DNA of 64,000 nucleotides, taken from contig JAFYVB010000018.1 in the NCBI GenBank assembly GCA_017549335.1, positions 39,766 to 103,765 on the forward strand, read 5' to 3'. Below are positions 15,989-23,687 of this stretch, piece after piece (position 1 is the first letter of the stretch; every line of letters begins with the position of its first letter). The notes below the pieces were generated by a model. It was not told the origin of the DNA, did not search any database, and worked only from the letters and a program-made list of their open reading frames with translations. The stretch is from Clostridia bacterium (lineage in GTDB: Bacteria > Bacillota > Clostridia > Christensenellales > Aristaeellaceae). The position numbers and the translations under genes are program-made.

Positions 15989-17869
15989 ATGAAGCATCTC
16001 AAGACTCTGGTTGCTTTCGTGCTGTGTGCCGTGATGGTTCTGTCTGCCTGCCCCGTGCTGGCCATGACCGCCGGTACCTACACTGCCGAAGCCATGGGCA
16101 ACAACGCCATGGTGAAGGTCAGCGTAACCGTTGACGCCGACAAGATCGTTGACGTTGAGGTGATCGAGCACGCCGAAACTCCCGGCCTGTCCGACAAGCC
16201 CATCGCTGACATCCCCGCTGCCATCGAGCAGTATCAGTCTCTGGCTGTTGACGCCATCTCCGGCGCCACCAAGACCTCTGTGGCCATCCTGGCTGCCGTT
16301 GAAGCCGCTCTGACCGAAGCCGGCGCCGACGTTGCTGCTCTGAAGGCCGTTAAGATCGAAAAGGAAGCTGCCGAAGATATCGAAGCTACCTATGACGTCG
16401 TTGTTCTCGGCGGCGGCGGCGCGGGTCTGACCGCTGCCATCACCGCTGCTCAGGCCGGCGCTAAGGTCGTTCTGATCGAAAAGACCGCTGCTCTGGGTGG
16501 CAACACCCTGATCGCCGGCCAGGGCTTCAACGCCGCTGACCCCGCTCGTCAGAGCAAGATGGAAATGGACCCCGCCCTGCGCAAGGAGCTGGAAAGCTAT
16601 CTTGAGCTGGATCCCGCTGACTTCGGCGACTTCGCTGACGTTCTGACCACCGTTAAGGGCCAGATCACCGATTACCTGAACAGCGGCGCTACCTACCTGT
16701 TCGACTCCGTTGAACTGCACATGCTGCACCACTACATGGGCGGCAAGCGCACCGGCATTGACGGCACCACCATCACCCCCGATCGCGCTCTGACCGAAGT
16801 GTTCGCCAAGAACGCTCTGGCCGGCTTGGAATGGGTTGAGTCCCTGGGCGGCGGCTGGTCTGATACCACCTCCACCATCCTGGGCGCCATGTGGCCCCGC
16901 AGCCACGGCCTGTCCACCGGTAACGTCATCCCCACCCTGGAAAAGGCTGCCCGCGCTGCCGGCGTTGAAATCATGCTGAGCACTGCCGGTAAGGAACTGA
17001 TCGTTGCTGACGGCAAGGTTGCCGGCGCTATCGCCGAGACCTCTGACGGCGCGAAGGTTACCCTGCACGCCAACAAGGGCGTCATCCTGGCCACCGGTGG
17101 TTTCTCCGCCAACGCCAAGATGGTTGCCCAGTACAACAACTACTGGCCCGGCATGAGCGACACCATGGCCTCCACCAACGCTGCCTCTCTGAGCGGCGAC
17201 GGTATCGTCATGGCTCAGGCCGTTGGCGCTGACCTGACCGGCATGGGCTTCGCCCAGCTGATGCCCTCCTCTCACCCCGTGGACGGTTCTCTGTTCTCCG
17301 GTGTTTGGGGCAGTGCTGAAACCCAGGTCTTCGTTAACAAGGAAGGCAAGCGCTACGTCAACGAATATGCCGAGCGCGACGTTCTGTCCAAGGCTGCCCT
17401 CGAGCAGACTGACGGCATCTTCTACATCATCTGCGATAAGGACATCGTGGGCACCCGTGACCTGAGCGCCATGGAAGCCGCCGGCAACGTTGTTCTGGCG
17501 AACTCTCTGGAAGAGCTGGCCAACAAGCTGGGCATCCCCGCCGACACCTTCATCGCCGAGATGGATCGCTACAACTCCTTCGTGGAAACCAAGGTTGACC
17601 TTGACTGGGGCAAGCCCCTGTTCGGCCAGAAGATCGACGAAGCTCCCTTCTGCGCCACTCCCCGTTCTCCCGCTCTGCATCACACCATGGGCGGCGTGAA
17701 GATCAACGTGGAAGCTGAAGTTCTGGACACCGAAGGCAAGGCCATTCCCGGTCTGTACGCTGCCGGCGAAGTCTGCGGCGGCATCCATGCCGGTAACCGT
17801 CTGGGCGGCAACGCCATGACCGACTTCCTCGTATTCGGCCGCATCGCCGGTGAAAACGCTGCGAAGTAA
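15989..17869 (+). CDS. Secreted FAD/FMN flavin reductase (flavocytochrome c / fumarate reductase family), noncanonical active site
   Basis: Exported 626-residue reductase. A signal peptide (MKHLKTLVAFVLCAVMVLSA...) is followed by an FMN-binding domain with the ApbE flavinylation motif VDAISGATKTS (about residues 86-96), then an FAD domain (VVVLGGGGAGLTAA near 135). Such enzymes pass electrons from a membrane donor through FMN and FAD to an alkene acceptor outside the membrane. Two fumarate-reductase residues persist (His in LHHTMGGV; Arg in GNRLGG), but the usual HPT and RGxGAILVN segments are replaced by MPSSHPVDG and WGSAETQVFVN, so the catalytic Arg is apparently Ser. Fumarate is therefore unlikely as substrate. 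AAAGGAGAG precedes the ATG; the MerR promoter drives it. A possible LSAC lipobox is ambiguous. Confidence 0.88.
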   Translation: MKHLKTLVAFVLCAVMVLSACPVLAMTAGTYTAEAMGNNAMVKVSVTVDADKIVDVEVIEHAETPGLSDKPIADIPAAIEQYQSLAVDAISGATKTSVAILAAVEAALTEAGADVAALKAVKIEKEAAEDIEATYDVVVLGGGGAGLTAAITAAQAGAKVVLIEKTAALGGNTLIAGQGFNAADPARQSKMEMDPALRKELESYLELDPADFGDFADVLTTVKGQITDYLNSGATYLFDSVELHMLHHYMGGKRTGIDGTTITPDRALTEVFAKNALAGLEWVESLGGGWSDTTSTILGAMWPRSHGLSTGNVIPTLEKAARAAGVEIMLSTAGKELIVADGKVAGAIAETSDGAKVTLHANKGVILATGGFSANAKMVAQYNNYWPGMSDTMASTNAASLSGDGIVMAQAVGADLTGMGFAQLMPSSHPVDGSLFSGVWGSAETQVFVNKEGKRYVNEYAERDVLSKAALEQTDGIFYIICDKDIVGTRDLSAMEAAGNVVLANSLEELANKLGIPADTFIAEMDRYNSFVETKVDLDWGKPLFGQKIDEAPFCATPRSPALHHTMGGVKINVEAEVLDTEGKAIPGLYAAGEVCGGIHAGNRLGGNAMTDFLVFGRIAGENAAK

Positions 17870-17905
17870 TTCCCGCGTAAATCGAAGTGCCTGACGGCAT
17901 TTCAA

Positions 17906-17946
17906 CGGGGGAGCGAGTAATCGCTCCCCCGGTTTTTGTTTTTTTA
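17906..17946 (+). terminator. Strong rho-independent terminator
   Basis: CGGGGGAGCGA, GTAA loop, TCGCTCCCCCG, then GTTTTTGTTTTTTT. It ends the flavin reductase transcript. Confidence 0.9.
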
Positions 17947-17947
17947 G

Positions 17948-18038
17948 AATAAAATATCGCCCGCAGCAGCAAGGTCTGGCATCCATGATGCTCAACCCCT
18001 TAATGCCCACAAAGATGCAGGTGCTGCGCCAAGCGACA
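17948..18038 (-). ncRNA. Candidate structured small RNA A
   Basis: No protein frame of note, but a minus-strand consensus promoter feeds a short segment closed by complementary ends: GTCGC...GCAGCA near the 5' end pairs with TGCTGC...GCGAT near the 3' end, followed by ATTTTATTC. An inner hairpin GCATC-ATG-GATGC is also present. About 90 nt. I do not recognise the RNA family; it is not an obvious SRP RNA (no GGAA apical loop) or 6S RNA (too short). Confidence 0.5.
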
Positions 18039-18043
18039 GTATT

Positions 18044-18072
18044 ATTATAGTGTAGGTGCAGGAACGTGTCAA
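18044..18072 (-). promoter_or_regulatory. Consensus promoter for small RNA A
   Basis: Minus strand TTGACA, 17-base spacer, TATAAT: exact consensus at both hexamers. Confidence 0.75.
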
Positions 18073-18123
18073 GTGCAGGCGGCAAGAAATTGAAAAAGAC
18101 AAAAAGTTTGTTTGATCAAGCGC

Positions 18124-18204
18124 AAAAAATAGAGCTTACAACCATGGGACTTAGCGGCAATACAGCCGGTTCGCCCCCTGCCATAAACGGCGTTGCAAAC
18201 TCTG
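18124..18204 (-). ncRNA. Candidate structured small RNA B
   Basis: About 80 nt on the minus strand. Its ends form an uninterrupted 12-base pairing (AGAGTTTGCAAC with GTTGTAAGCTCT, counting G-U pairs), and the 3' arm runs straight into ATTTTTT, so the outer stem can serve as its own terminator. GC-rich inner segments (GGC-TGTATT-GCC) can form further hairpins. It lies behind a near-consensus promoter. Family not recognised. Confidence 0.5.
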
Positions 18205-18209
18205 GACGT

Positions 18210-18238
18210 ATTGTAGCACGGATTTTTGAACTTGTCAA
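18210..18238 (-). promoter_or_regulatory. Near-consensus promoter for small RNA B
   Basis: Minus strand TTGACA, 17-base spacer, TACAAT. Confidence 0.75.
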
Positions 18239-18245
18239 AGAATCT

Positions 18246-18320
18246 CCCGAAAAACCATAGCTTTTCGGGGGACGTTTGGTACACCCGGTGCGATTCGAAC
18301 GCATGGCTTTCAGGGTCGGA
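18246..18320 (-). pseudogene. Truncated tRNA-Arg copy (3' half plus terminator)
   Basis: Positions 18277-18320 match the 3' half of the intact tRNA-Arg (18888-18931) at 42 of 44 bases, from the anticodon through the CCA end. The related hairpin-terminator that follows the real tRNA is also present in diverged form (18246-18271). The 5' half is missing, so no functional tRNA is encoded. Both copies share the same mismatch in the T stem. Such half copies are what site-specific integration at a tRNA leaves. Confidence 0.8.
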
Positions 18321-18553
18321 AGTATATATCCGAGTCAAAGATATGAACAAATAAAAACATCACACAGGCTATAACCCGTAAGTATGGCGAAGTGCCATAC
18401 ACGGAATTCCTGCGCGATGTTTCTGTGAGAAGTATATCCGAGAACGAGGAGAATGTCAATGGAAAAAATCATGACAGAAGCTATATGCAGAAGAAGCACT
18501 GCATGAAAAAACGGGTGAAATATTCACCCGTGCATACAATGTTTTGTACATAG

Positions 18554-18625
18554 AAAAAGTAGCTGATATGGCGGAGGGTGTTCACTCCGAAAACGGAGGC
18601 TTAACCCTAAAGGCCACAGCTACCG
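18554..18625 (-). ncRNA. Candidate structured small RNA C
   Basis: Minus-strand segment of about 70 nt whose ends pair (GTAGCTG with CAGCTAC), with the 3' arm followed by TTTTTC. Inside is a hairpin CTCCG-TTTT-CGGAG. A second hairpin ACGGGTGAA/TTCACCCGT plus TTTTTT at 18504-18531 gives a back-up terminator, so a ~120-nt form is also possible. Driven by an exact-consensus promoter. It lies between the tRNA-Arg gene and its truncated copy. Family not recognised; a type I antitoxin RNA is one possibility only. Confidence 0.5.
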
Positions 18626-18630
18626 ATATC

Positions 18631-18659
18631 AGTATAGCAGAACTGTATGACCTTGTCAA
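18631..18659 (-). promoter_or_regulatory. Consensus promoter for small RNA C
   Basis: Minus strand TTGACA, 17-base spacer, TATACT. Confidence 0.75.
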
Positions 18660-18848
18660 GCGATAAGCAGGGAACAAAACTTGCAGGGATGGGAAACATC
18701 CAAATAAAAGGAGGGGCGAAAGCCCCTCTTTTCGATTGTGGGATTTTACACTTCTTTACACTTGTGTGTAAATTTGCATTGATTATATTGATTATTAGAG
18801 CAATAAAGGGGGAGAAGGGAAACGGAAAAAGCACAAAGAAAAGCATCA

Positions 18849-18882
18849 AAAACCCCCGAAAACCGTGGTTTTTCGGGGGTTT
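18849..18882 (-). terminator. Terminator of tRNA-Arg
   Basis: AACCCCCGAAAA and a complementary TTTTTCGGGGGTTT arm, ending in a T-rich stretch on the minus strand just beyond the CCA end. Confidence 0.75.
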
Positions 18883-18887
18883 CTGTG

Positions 18888-18964
18888 TGGTACACCCGGT
18901 GCGATTCGAACGCATGGCCTTCAGAGTCGGAGTCTGACGCTCTATCCAACTGAGCTACGGGTGC
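18888..18964 (-). tRNA. tRNA-Arg (anticodon CCG)
   Basis: A 77-base cloverleaf with encoded CCA. Acceptor GCACCCG pairs with CGGGTGT (one G-U), the D stem is GCTC/GAGC, and the anticodon stem TCAGA/TCTGA encloses CTCCGAC, giving anticodon CCG that reads CGG. The T loop is TTCGAAT. The T stem has one A-C mismatch at its base, also present in the truncated copy nearby, so it is probably old. A sigma-A promoter lies directly upstream. Confidence 0.93.
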
Positions 18965-18975
18965 ATAGCTTATAC

Positions 18976-19005
18976 ATTATAGCGCGGAAAGGCAGTTTCT
19001 GTCAA
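18976..19005 (-). promoter_or_regulatory. Promoter of tRNA-Arg
   Basis: Minus strand TTGACA, 18-base spacer, TATAAT, 12 bases before the tRNA 5' end. Confidence 0.8.
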
Positions 19006-19043
19006 GGGAAACCCTTCGCGCAAAGGGTGCGGATATGGGCGAA

Positions 19044-19080
19044 AAAGAAGGCCCTCTGCCGAAGCAGAGGGCCTTTTGTT
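19044..19080. terminator. Terminator of the minus-strand importer operon
   Basis: AAGGCCCTCTGC, CGAA loop, GCAGAGGGCCTT; followed on the minus strand by CTTTTTC. Confidence 0.85.
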
Positions 19081-19112
19081 ATGTGTTTGCGAATATCAGG
19101 TCAGAGTGCAGA

Positions 19113-20654
19113 TTACTGCATTTCCTTCCAGATCTTGTAGATTTCCTGAGCAGAGGCTTCGCCGCCCATGGTCTTCCAATCGGCGATGTACTTATCCCAT
19201 TCGGCGTCTACGTCGATCTTGCCGGCAACGGCATTGTAGAAGAACTGCTTCTCAAAGGGATCGAGGATGGCCTTGTATTCGTCCACGGTGGGCTTGGCAA
19301 CGCCAACGGGGATCAGCTCGTTCACAACCTTGGAAACGGCGTCTTCTTCACCGGCTCTGTTGTGGTAGGCGATGATGTTGGCATACTCATGACCGAAGGT
19401 GAACAGCTGCATTTCGGCAGAATGACGGAAGTTGATGATCATCCACTTCAGAGCGTCGCCCGCCTGGATGGGGCCGGACTGGTATTCAGCGGTCTTAACG
19501 GCCATGCCGTTGTCCAGGGTGTAATGCTTGCCTTCTTCGCCGGACCAGATCAGCTTATGGATTTCCATATCGGTGCACTGGGCCTCGTAGATCTCCAGGA
19601 TGCGGATCAGGGCTTCGTCAGAGCAATTCCAGCCGAAGCAGTGATAACGCCAGGGAGCGGTCTGCAGTTCGAACACGGAGCCTTCCAGAGGATCCACAAC
19701 GGTGCCGTACGCGCCGGGCACGTTCTTGATCATCTGAGCATACCACAGCTGGGGAGAATAGGTGGGCAGCATTTCGATGGTAGCGATGTGCTTGAAACCG
19801 ATCTTGCCTTCGGCGGCCAGGTTGTCGCCTTCAGCGTTGGTCAGGGACATGTCAGGATAGATAGCATTGGCATCCCACAGCTCGTTCAGGAACTTGATCA
19901 GCTCCTTGAATTCGGGAGAAGTGGTGGCCTTGTAAGCAACGTTGTTTTCTTCGTCGATGTACCAGGAATCCTGCTGGTTGGCGGAGCCTTCGGGCAGGGT
20001 GATGCCGAACGCCGCGCACAGAGGAGCGATTTCGTCGAAGTCTTCGGACAGGTTCAGAGCCCAGGTGTCAGCGATGCCGTTGCCATCGGGGTCTTCATTG
20101 GCGAAAGCGATAGCGACCTTTTTGAAGTCTTCCAGGGTCTTGGGGACTTCCAGGTTCAGGGCGTTCAGCCAGTCCTGACGGACCATGAACAGGGGGAATA
20201 CTTCGCCCAGACCGGAGGGGAAGCACAGCAGAGAGTCATTCTCTTCCACGTACAGGGCGGTCTTCTTGATCTGTGGATAGTTCTTCATCAGCAGATCATA
20301 GACGGTGGGAGCGTGTTCCTTGATCATAGCCAGAGGAACTTCGCGGGTCAGTTCCTGATCCAGAACGGTGGTCAGGTACTTGGTGGCGATCAGGAAATGA
20401 TCGGGGATGTTGTCGTAGTCAGCGAAGACGGCCAGCATCTGCTCGTCAACGTTGGAAACGGCGTCGATGGAATGGATGGTGCAGTTGAAGATCTCGTTCA
20501 GCTTCTGGATAACGTAGGCGTCGTCGCCGGGAAGGGTTTTGCTGGTGGCGTTGCCGAGGTAAGTAAACTCGACATGGTTTTCATAAGCAGCCATCGCGGG
20601 AACGCAGGACAGCAGCATCATGACAACCAGCAGGATGCTAAGGGTCTTTTTCAT
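19113..20654 (-). CDS. Extracellular solute-binding protein of a second carbohydrate ABC importer
   Basis: A 513-residue exported binding protein (family 1, LplA/YtcQ style), last gene of a three-gene minus-strand importer operon. The signal peptide is MKKTLSILLVVMMLLSCVPA followed by MA/AYE. A cysteine in LLSC could act as a lipobox, but the AMA cleavage pattern is shared with the cysteine-free binding proteins of this window, so signal peptidase I cleavage is more likely. The DPDGNGIADTWALN stretch resembles the calcium-binding-like loop common in this family. ATG 20654 follows AAGGAGG. The ligand is unknown, probably an oligosaccharide. Confidence 0.87.
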   Translation of the reverse strand: MKKTLSILLVVMMLLSCVPAMAAYENHVEFTYLGNATSKTLPGDDAYVIQKLNEIFNCTIHSIDAVSNVDEQMLAVFADYDNIPDHFLIATKYLTTVLDQELTREVPLAMIKEHAPTVYDLLMKNYPQIKKTALYVEENDSLLCFPSGLGEVFPLFMVRQDWLNALNLEVPKTLEDFKKVAIAFANEDPDGNGIADTWALNLSEDFDEIAPLCAAFGITLPEGSANQQDSWYIDEENNVAYKATTSPEFKELIKFLNELWDANAIYPDMSLTNAEGDNLAAEGKIGFKHIATIEMLPTYSPQLWYAQMIKNVPGAYGTVVDPLEGSVFELQTAPWRYHCFGWNCSDEALIRILEIYEAQCTDMEIHKLIWSGEEGKHYTLDNGMAVKTAEYQSGPIQAGDALKWMIINFRHSAEMQLFTFGHEYANIIAYHNRAGEEDAVSKVVNELIPVGVAKPTVDEYKAILDPFEKQFFYNAVAGKIDVDAEWDKYIADWKTMGGEASAQEIYKIWKEMQ

Positions 20655-20778
20655 AGTGGGGCCTCCTTGTTTTATTAATGGTCGGCATTGTCTGCCGATA
20701 CATTTTGAAGAGATGGTTTCCGGTCGCCCGCATTGTCGCGGACAGCCCTTCATGGGCTCTCCGCTCTGTGCGGGCTTA

Positions 20779-20826
20779 GTAAAAATTCATCAATGATTCC
20801 TCCACAGGAGGTTGATGAATTTTTAC
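20779..20826 (-). promoter_or_regulatory. Long inverted repeat in the permease/binding-protein intergenic region
   Basis: Perfect 15-base arms GTAAAAATTCATCAA and TTGATGAATTTTTAC, 18 bases apart, overlapping the permease stop codon. A further small hairpin (AGCCC...GGGCT) lies at about 20742-20757. This probably sets the relative amount of binding-protein message. Confidence 0.75.
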
Positions 20827-21713
20827 CCTTTGACAGATCCTACCATAACGCCCTTTACGAAGTAGCGCTGGATGAAGGGGTAGGTGATCAGGATGGGGCC
20901 GATGGCCACCAGCGTGGTGGCGGCTTCGACGGTGCGGGTGGCAAGGGCTTCGCCGCCGGAAACGGAGTCGCCGCTGGCGGCTTCCTTGGCGGTGATCAGC
21001 AGGTCACGCAGGTACTTCTGCAGCACGATCAGATCCTTGCTGCGGACGTACACGGTGGCGTCATACCAGGAATTCCAGTGCGCCACGGCAACCCACAGGG
21101 CCACGGTAGCCAGCACGGGCATACTCAGCGGAATGATGATCTGGAACAGGATGACCGCGAAGGAAGCGCCGTCCACACGGGCGGATTCTTCCAGGGAATC
21201 CGGCAGACCGGACACAAAGTTGCGCACGATCAGCAGGTTGTAGGTGGTCATCAGCGAGGGCAGAACCAGCGCCCAGATGGTATTGTAAATGCCCAGTTCC
21301 TTGTAGGTCAGGAATTCAGGCACCATACCGCCGGTAAAGAACATGGGGATCAGGAAGAACAGCGACAGCGTGCGGCGGAAGGGCAGCTCTTTCTTGCCCA
21401 GCGGATAGGCCGCGCAGAAGTACAGCACGATGGAAATGCTGGTACCCACCAGTGTACGGAAAATGGTGTTTTTGTACGCCGTCAGTACGATGTTGGTGGA
21501 AAACACCTGACGGTAGGCTTCCAGCGTAACGCCGCCCATGGGCCACAGCTTCAGGCCGCTTTTGTTGGCATAAGCCAGAGGACTCAGGGACATGACCGCC
21601 ATATCCCAGAAGGGATAGAGCATGATGAACGCCAGAACGAACAGGATGACGGCGTTGATCCAGTTGAAAGCGCGGTCGCCGAAGGAACGGTGAATGTGAT
21701 TACCTTTTTTCAT
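20823..21713 (-). CDS. ABC transporter permease, YtcP/LplC type (second importer)
   Basis: A 296-residue membrane permease with about six helices. The EAA loop is LEESARVDGASFAVILFQIIIP and the C-terminus VKGVMVGSVKG is characteristic of YtcP-like subunits. AAGGAGG lies ten bases before ATG 21713, and the gap to the upstream permease is only 15 bases, so the two are co-transcribed and form the channel heterodimer. No ATPase is encoded with them. Confidence 0.9.
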   Translation of the reverse strand: MKKGNHIHRSFGDRAFNWINAVILFVLAFIMLYPFWDMAVMSLSPLAYANKSGLKLWPMGGVTLEAYRQVFSTNIVLTAYKNTIFRTLVGTSISIVLYFCAAYPLGKKELPFRRTLSLFFLIPMFFTGGMVPEFLTYKELGIYNTIWALVLPSLMTTYNLLIVRNFVSGLPDSLEESARVDGASFAVILFQIIIPLSMPVLATVALWVAVAHWNSWYDATVYVRSKDLIVLQKYLRDLLITAKEAASGDSVSGGEALATRTVEAATTLVAIGPILITYPFIQRYFVKGVMVGSVKG

Positions 21714-21728
21714 ATTCTCCGCACCTCC

Positions 21729-22703
21729 TTAATATACGCCTTCGCCGCCGAGGCGCTTGGTGATGTAGTTGGTGAAGAGTACCATGCCCAGACCGATGAC
21801 GTTCTTGAACAGCGTAATGGCGGTGGAGTAGCCGTAGTCGTTCTTTTCAAGACCCATGCGGTAGGCGTAGGTATCCAGGATATCGCCCACGGAGTAGGTG
21901 AAGGAGTTGTACAGGTTGACGATCTGGTCGAAGCCGCCGTTCATGATCTCGCCCATGCGCAGGATGAACATGATGGTGATGACGGGCAGGATGGAAGGAA
22001 CGGTGATGGAGAAGATCTTGCGGAAACGGCCTGCGCCGTCAATATCCGCCGCTTCGTACACGGTGGGATCGATGCCCGTGATGGCCGCCAGATACACGAT
22101 GGAGCCCCAGCCGATGTTCTTCCACAGGGAGGACATCACCACAATGGGACGGAACCAGCTTTCTTCCATCAGGAAGGATATTTTCTGTCCGCCGAATGCC
22201 ACGATCAGATCGTTGACAACGCCGTTGACGGGAGAAAGCAGGGTGCGGAGCAGACCGGCCAGCACGACCCAGGAAATGAAGTGGGGCAGGTAGGTGATGG
22301 TCTGGATGACCTTCTTGTAGCGCTGGTTGCGAACTTCGTTGAGCATCAGCGCAAAGAGGATGGGCGCAGGGAAGGTAAGAGCGATCTTCAGCAGGCTGAT
22401 GATCAGCGTGTTCATGAAGACCTGCTCAAAGTTGGGCGTGTTGAAGAGCTTGATAAAGTTTTTGAACAAGGGATTCAGCCAGTCGCTGCCTACGATGCCG
22501 TACTTGGACTTGTAGTTTTTGAAGGCAACCACCACGCCGTACATGGGCGCATACTTGAAGACGGCAAACCAAATAACTGCGGGTAAAAGCAAAAGCAGCA
22601 GGCCGCGATACTTGTAGCATTCTTTCAGAGTGTGCCTAAAACGGTTTGCGAGTTTGTTGGTGCCGCGAGGCAACGCCACGGCGGCGGGTGCGTTGTTTTT
22701 CAA
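21729..22703 (-). CDS. ABC transporter permease, LplB type (second importer), TTG start
   Basis: First gene of the minus-strand importer operon, 324 residues. It has the LplB pattern: a basic N-terminus, YRGLLLLLLPAVIWFAVFKY as first helix, MYGVVVAFKNY, and the EAA loop YEAADIDGAGRFRKIFSITVP. The start is a TTG at 22703 with GGGAG about ten bases upstream. The next in-frame ATG falls inside the conserved domain (MYGVV), so the TTG start is supported by content. A strong promoter lies 70 bases upstream. Confidence 0.87.
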   Translation of the reverse strand: MKNNAPAAVALPRGTNKLANRFRHTLKECYKYRGLLLLLLPAVIWFAVFKYAPMYGVVVAFKNYKSKYGIVGSDWLNPLFKNFIKLFNTPNFEQVFMNTLIISLLKIALTFPAPILFALMLNEVRNQRYKKVIQTITYLPHFISWVVLAGLLRTLLSPVNGVVNDLIVAFGGQKISFLMEESWFRPIVVMSSLWKNIGWGSIVYLAAITGIDPTVYEAADIDGAGRFRKIFSITVPSILPVITIMFILRMGEIMNGGFDQIVNLYNSFTYSVGDILDTYAYRMGLEKNDYGYSTAITLFKNVIGLGMVLFTNYITKRLGGEGVY

Positions 22704-22775
22704 AAATATCAGCTCCCAAACAGTATTGATTTGTGGTAAATGGTATAAAAATGCAGATATAACACCGATAAAAGT

Positions 22776-22804
22776 ATTATAAAGTTTTCTTTTTGCGCTG
22801 TCAA
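22776..22804 (-). promoter_or_regulatory. Consensus promoter of the second importer operon
   Basis: Minus strand TTGACA, 17-base spacer, TATAAT. Confidence 0.85.
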
Positions 22805-22935
22805 TACAATCTGTGATGACAAATGTGCAATTTGTGATATAAAAGCTGTTTAATTATGGGAGAGAATACACCCTCTTCCATCCGCTTTTGCCCGAAAACC
22901 ACATGCATTTTCCTTCTCCGTCAAAGGTAAAACGC

Positions 22936-22963
22936 TTGCAAAATGGAAAAACACGGATATAAT
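22936..22963 (+). promoter_or_regulatory. Promoter of trmO
   Basis: TTGCAA, 16-base spacer, TATAAT, about 30 bases before ATG 22995. Confidence 0.7.
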
Positions 22964-22994
22964 GAAAAGGAAGCCAACGGAAAGGATCTGCACC

Positions 22995-23687
22995 ATGAAC
23001 GAAACCGTCATCCGTCCCGTGGCCCGCATTTATACCGATTTTCCCGAAAAATTCGGCATTCCGCGTCAAAGCGGACTGATATCGGAATTGTGCGGACGCG
23101 TGGTTTTTGAAGAGGAATTCAGAAGACCCGAGGCGCTGCGGCGAATCGAGGAATTTTCCCATCTGTGGCTGATCTGGCAGTTTTCCAAGGCGGTCACAAA
23201 GGATTTCCGTCCCACGGTGCGTCCGCCGCGGCTGGGCGGAAACGAGCGGGTGGGCGTTTTCGCTTCCCGCGCTCCCTATCGGCCCAATTCGCTGGCGCTT
23301 TCCTGCGTAAGGCTCCTCAGGGTGGACTGGGAGGCGCCGGACGGCCCCGCGCTGATCGTAGGCGGCGTGGATATGCTCTCGGGTACGCCGGTCTTTGACG
23401 TAAAGCCCTATATTCCCGTGGCCGATTGTCATTCCGAAGCCACGCAGGGATATACCAAAGAAACGCGGGAGCACGCGCTCAGGGTGGAGGTCGGAGAGGA
23501 ATTTCTGCCCCTGATCCCCGCGGACAAGCTCTCTGCCCTGCGCGGCGTACTGGCAGGGGATCCCCGTCCCGGCTACGAGGATGACCCCGATACGGTATAC
23601 GGGATGAGCTTTGCGGGGATGGACGTCGGATTTACCGTCAGCGAAGGCACGGCGAAGATCGTGCGTATCAATAAGGAGGAAAAATAA
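22995..23687 (+). CDS. trmO: tRNA (N6-threonylcarbamoyladenosine37-N6)-methyltransferase TrmO-like
   Basis: A 230-residue member of the TsaA/YaeB/TrmO family, which uses S-adenosylmethionine to add a methyl group to t6A37 of certain tRNAs. Recognisable blocks are IRPVARIYTDFPEKFGIPRQ at the start, FSHLWLIWQF, RPPRLGGNERVGVFASRAPYRPN and GVDMLSGTPVFDVKPYIP; the C-terminal domain is present. An upstream in-frame start at 22962 falls on the -10 box, so ATG 22995 with AAAGGAT is chosen. It is followed without a gap by a Dabb protein gene. Confidence 0.9.
   Translation: MNETVIRPVARIYTDFPEKFGIPRQSGLISELCGRVVFEEEFRRPEALRRIEEFSHLWLIWQFSKAVTKDFRPTVRPPRLGGNERVGVFASRAPYRPNSLALSCVRLLRVDWEAPDGPALIVGGVDMLSGTPVFDVKPYIPVADCHSEATQGYTKETREHALRVEVGEEFLPLIPADKLSALRGVLAGDPRPGYEDDPDTVYGMSFAGMDVGFTVSEGTAKIVRINKEEK

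Noticed and set aside
15989-16080. Lipobox (LSAC) in the first flavin reductase signal peptide
   Set aside because: Kept as ambiguous only: the following VLA/MT site and the pattern of the other exported proteins here fit signal peptidase I equally well.
18482-18663. Possible small protein on the plus strand in the RNA C region
   Set aside because: An open frame of about 55 codons exists but has no ribosome site and overlaps the consensus promoter and hairpins read on the minus strand.
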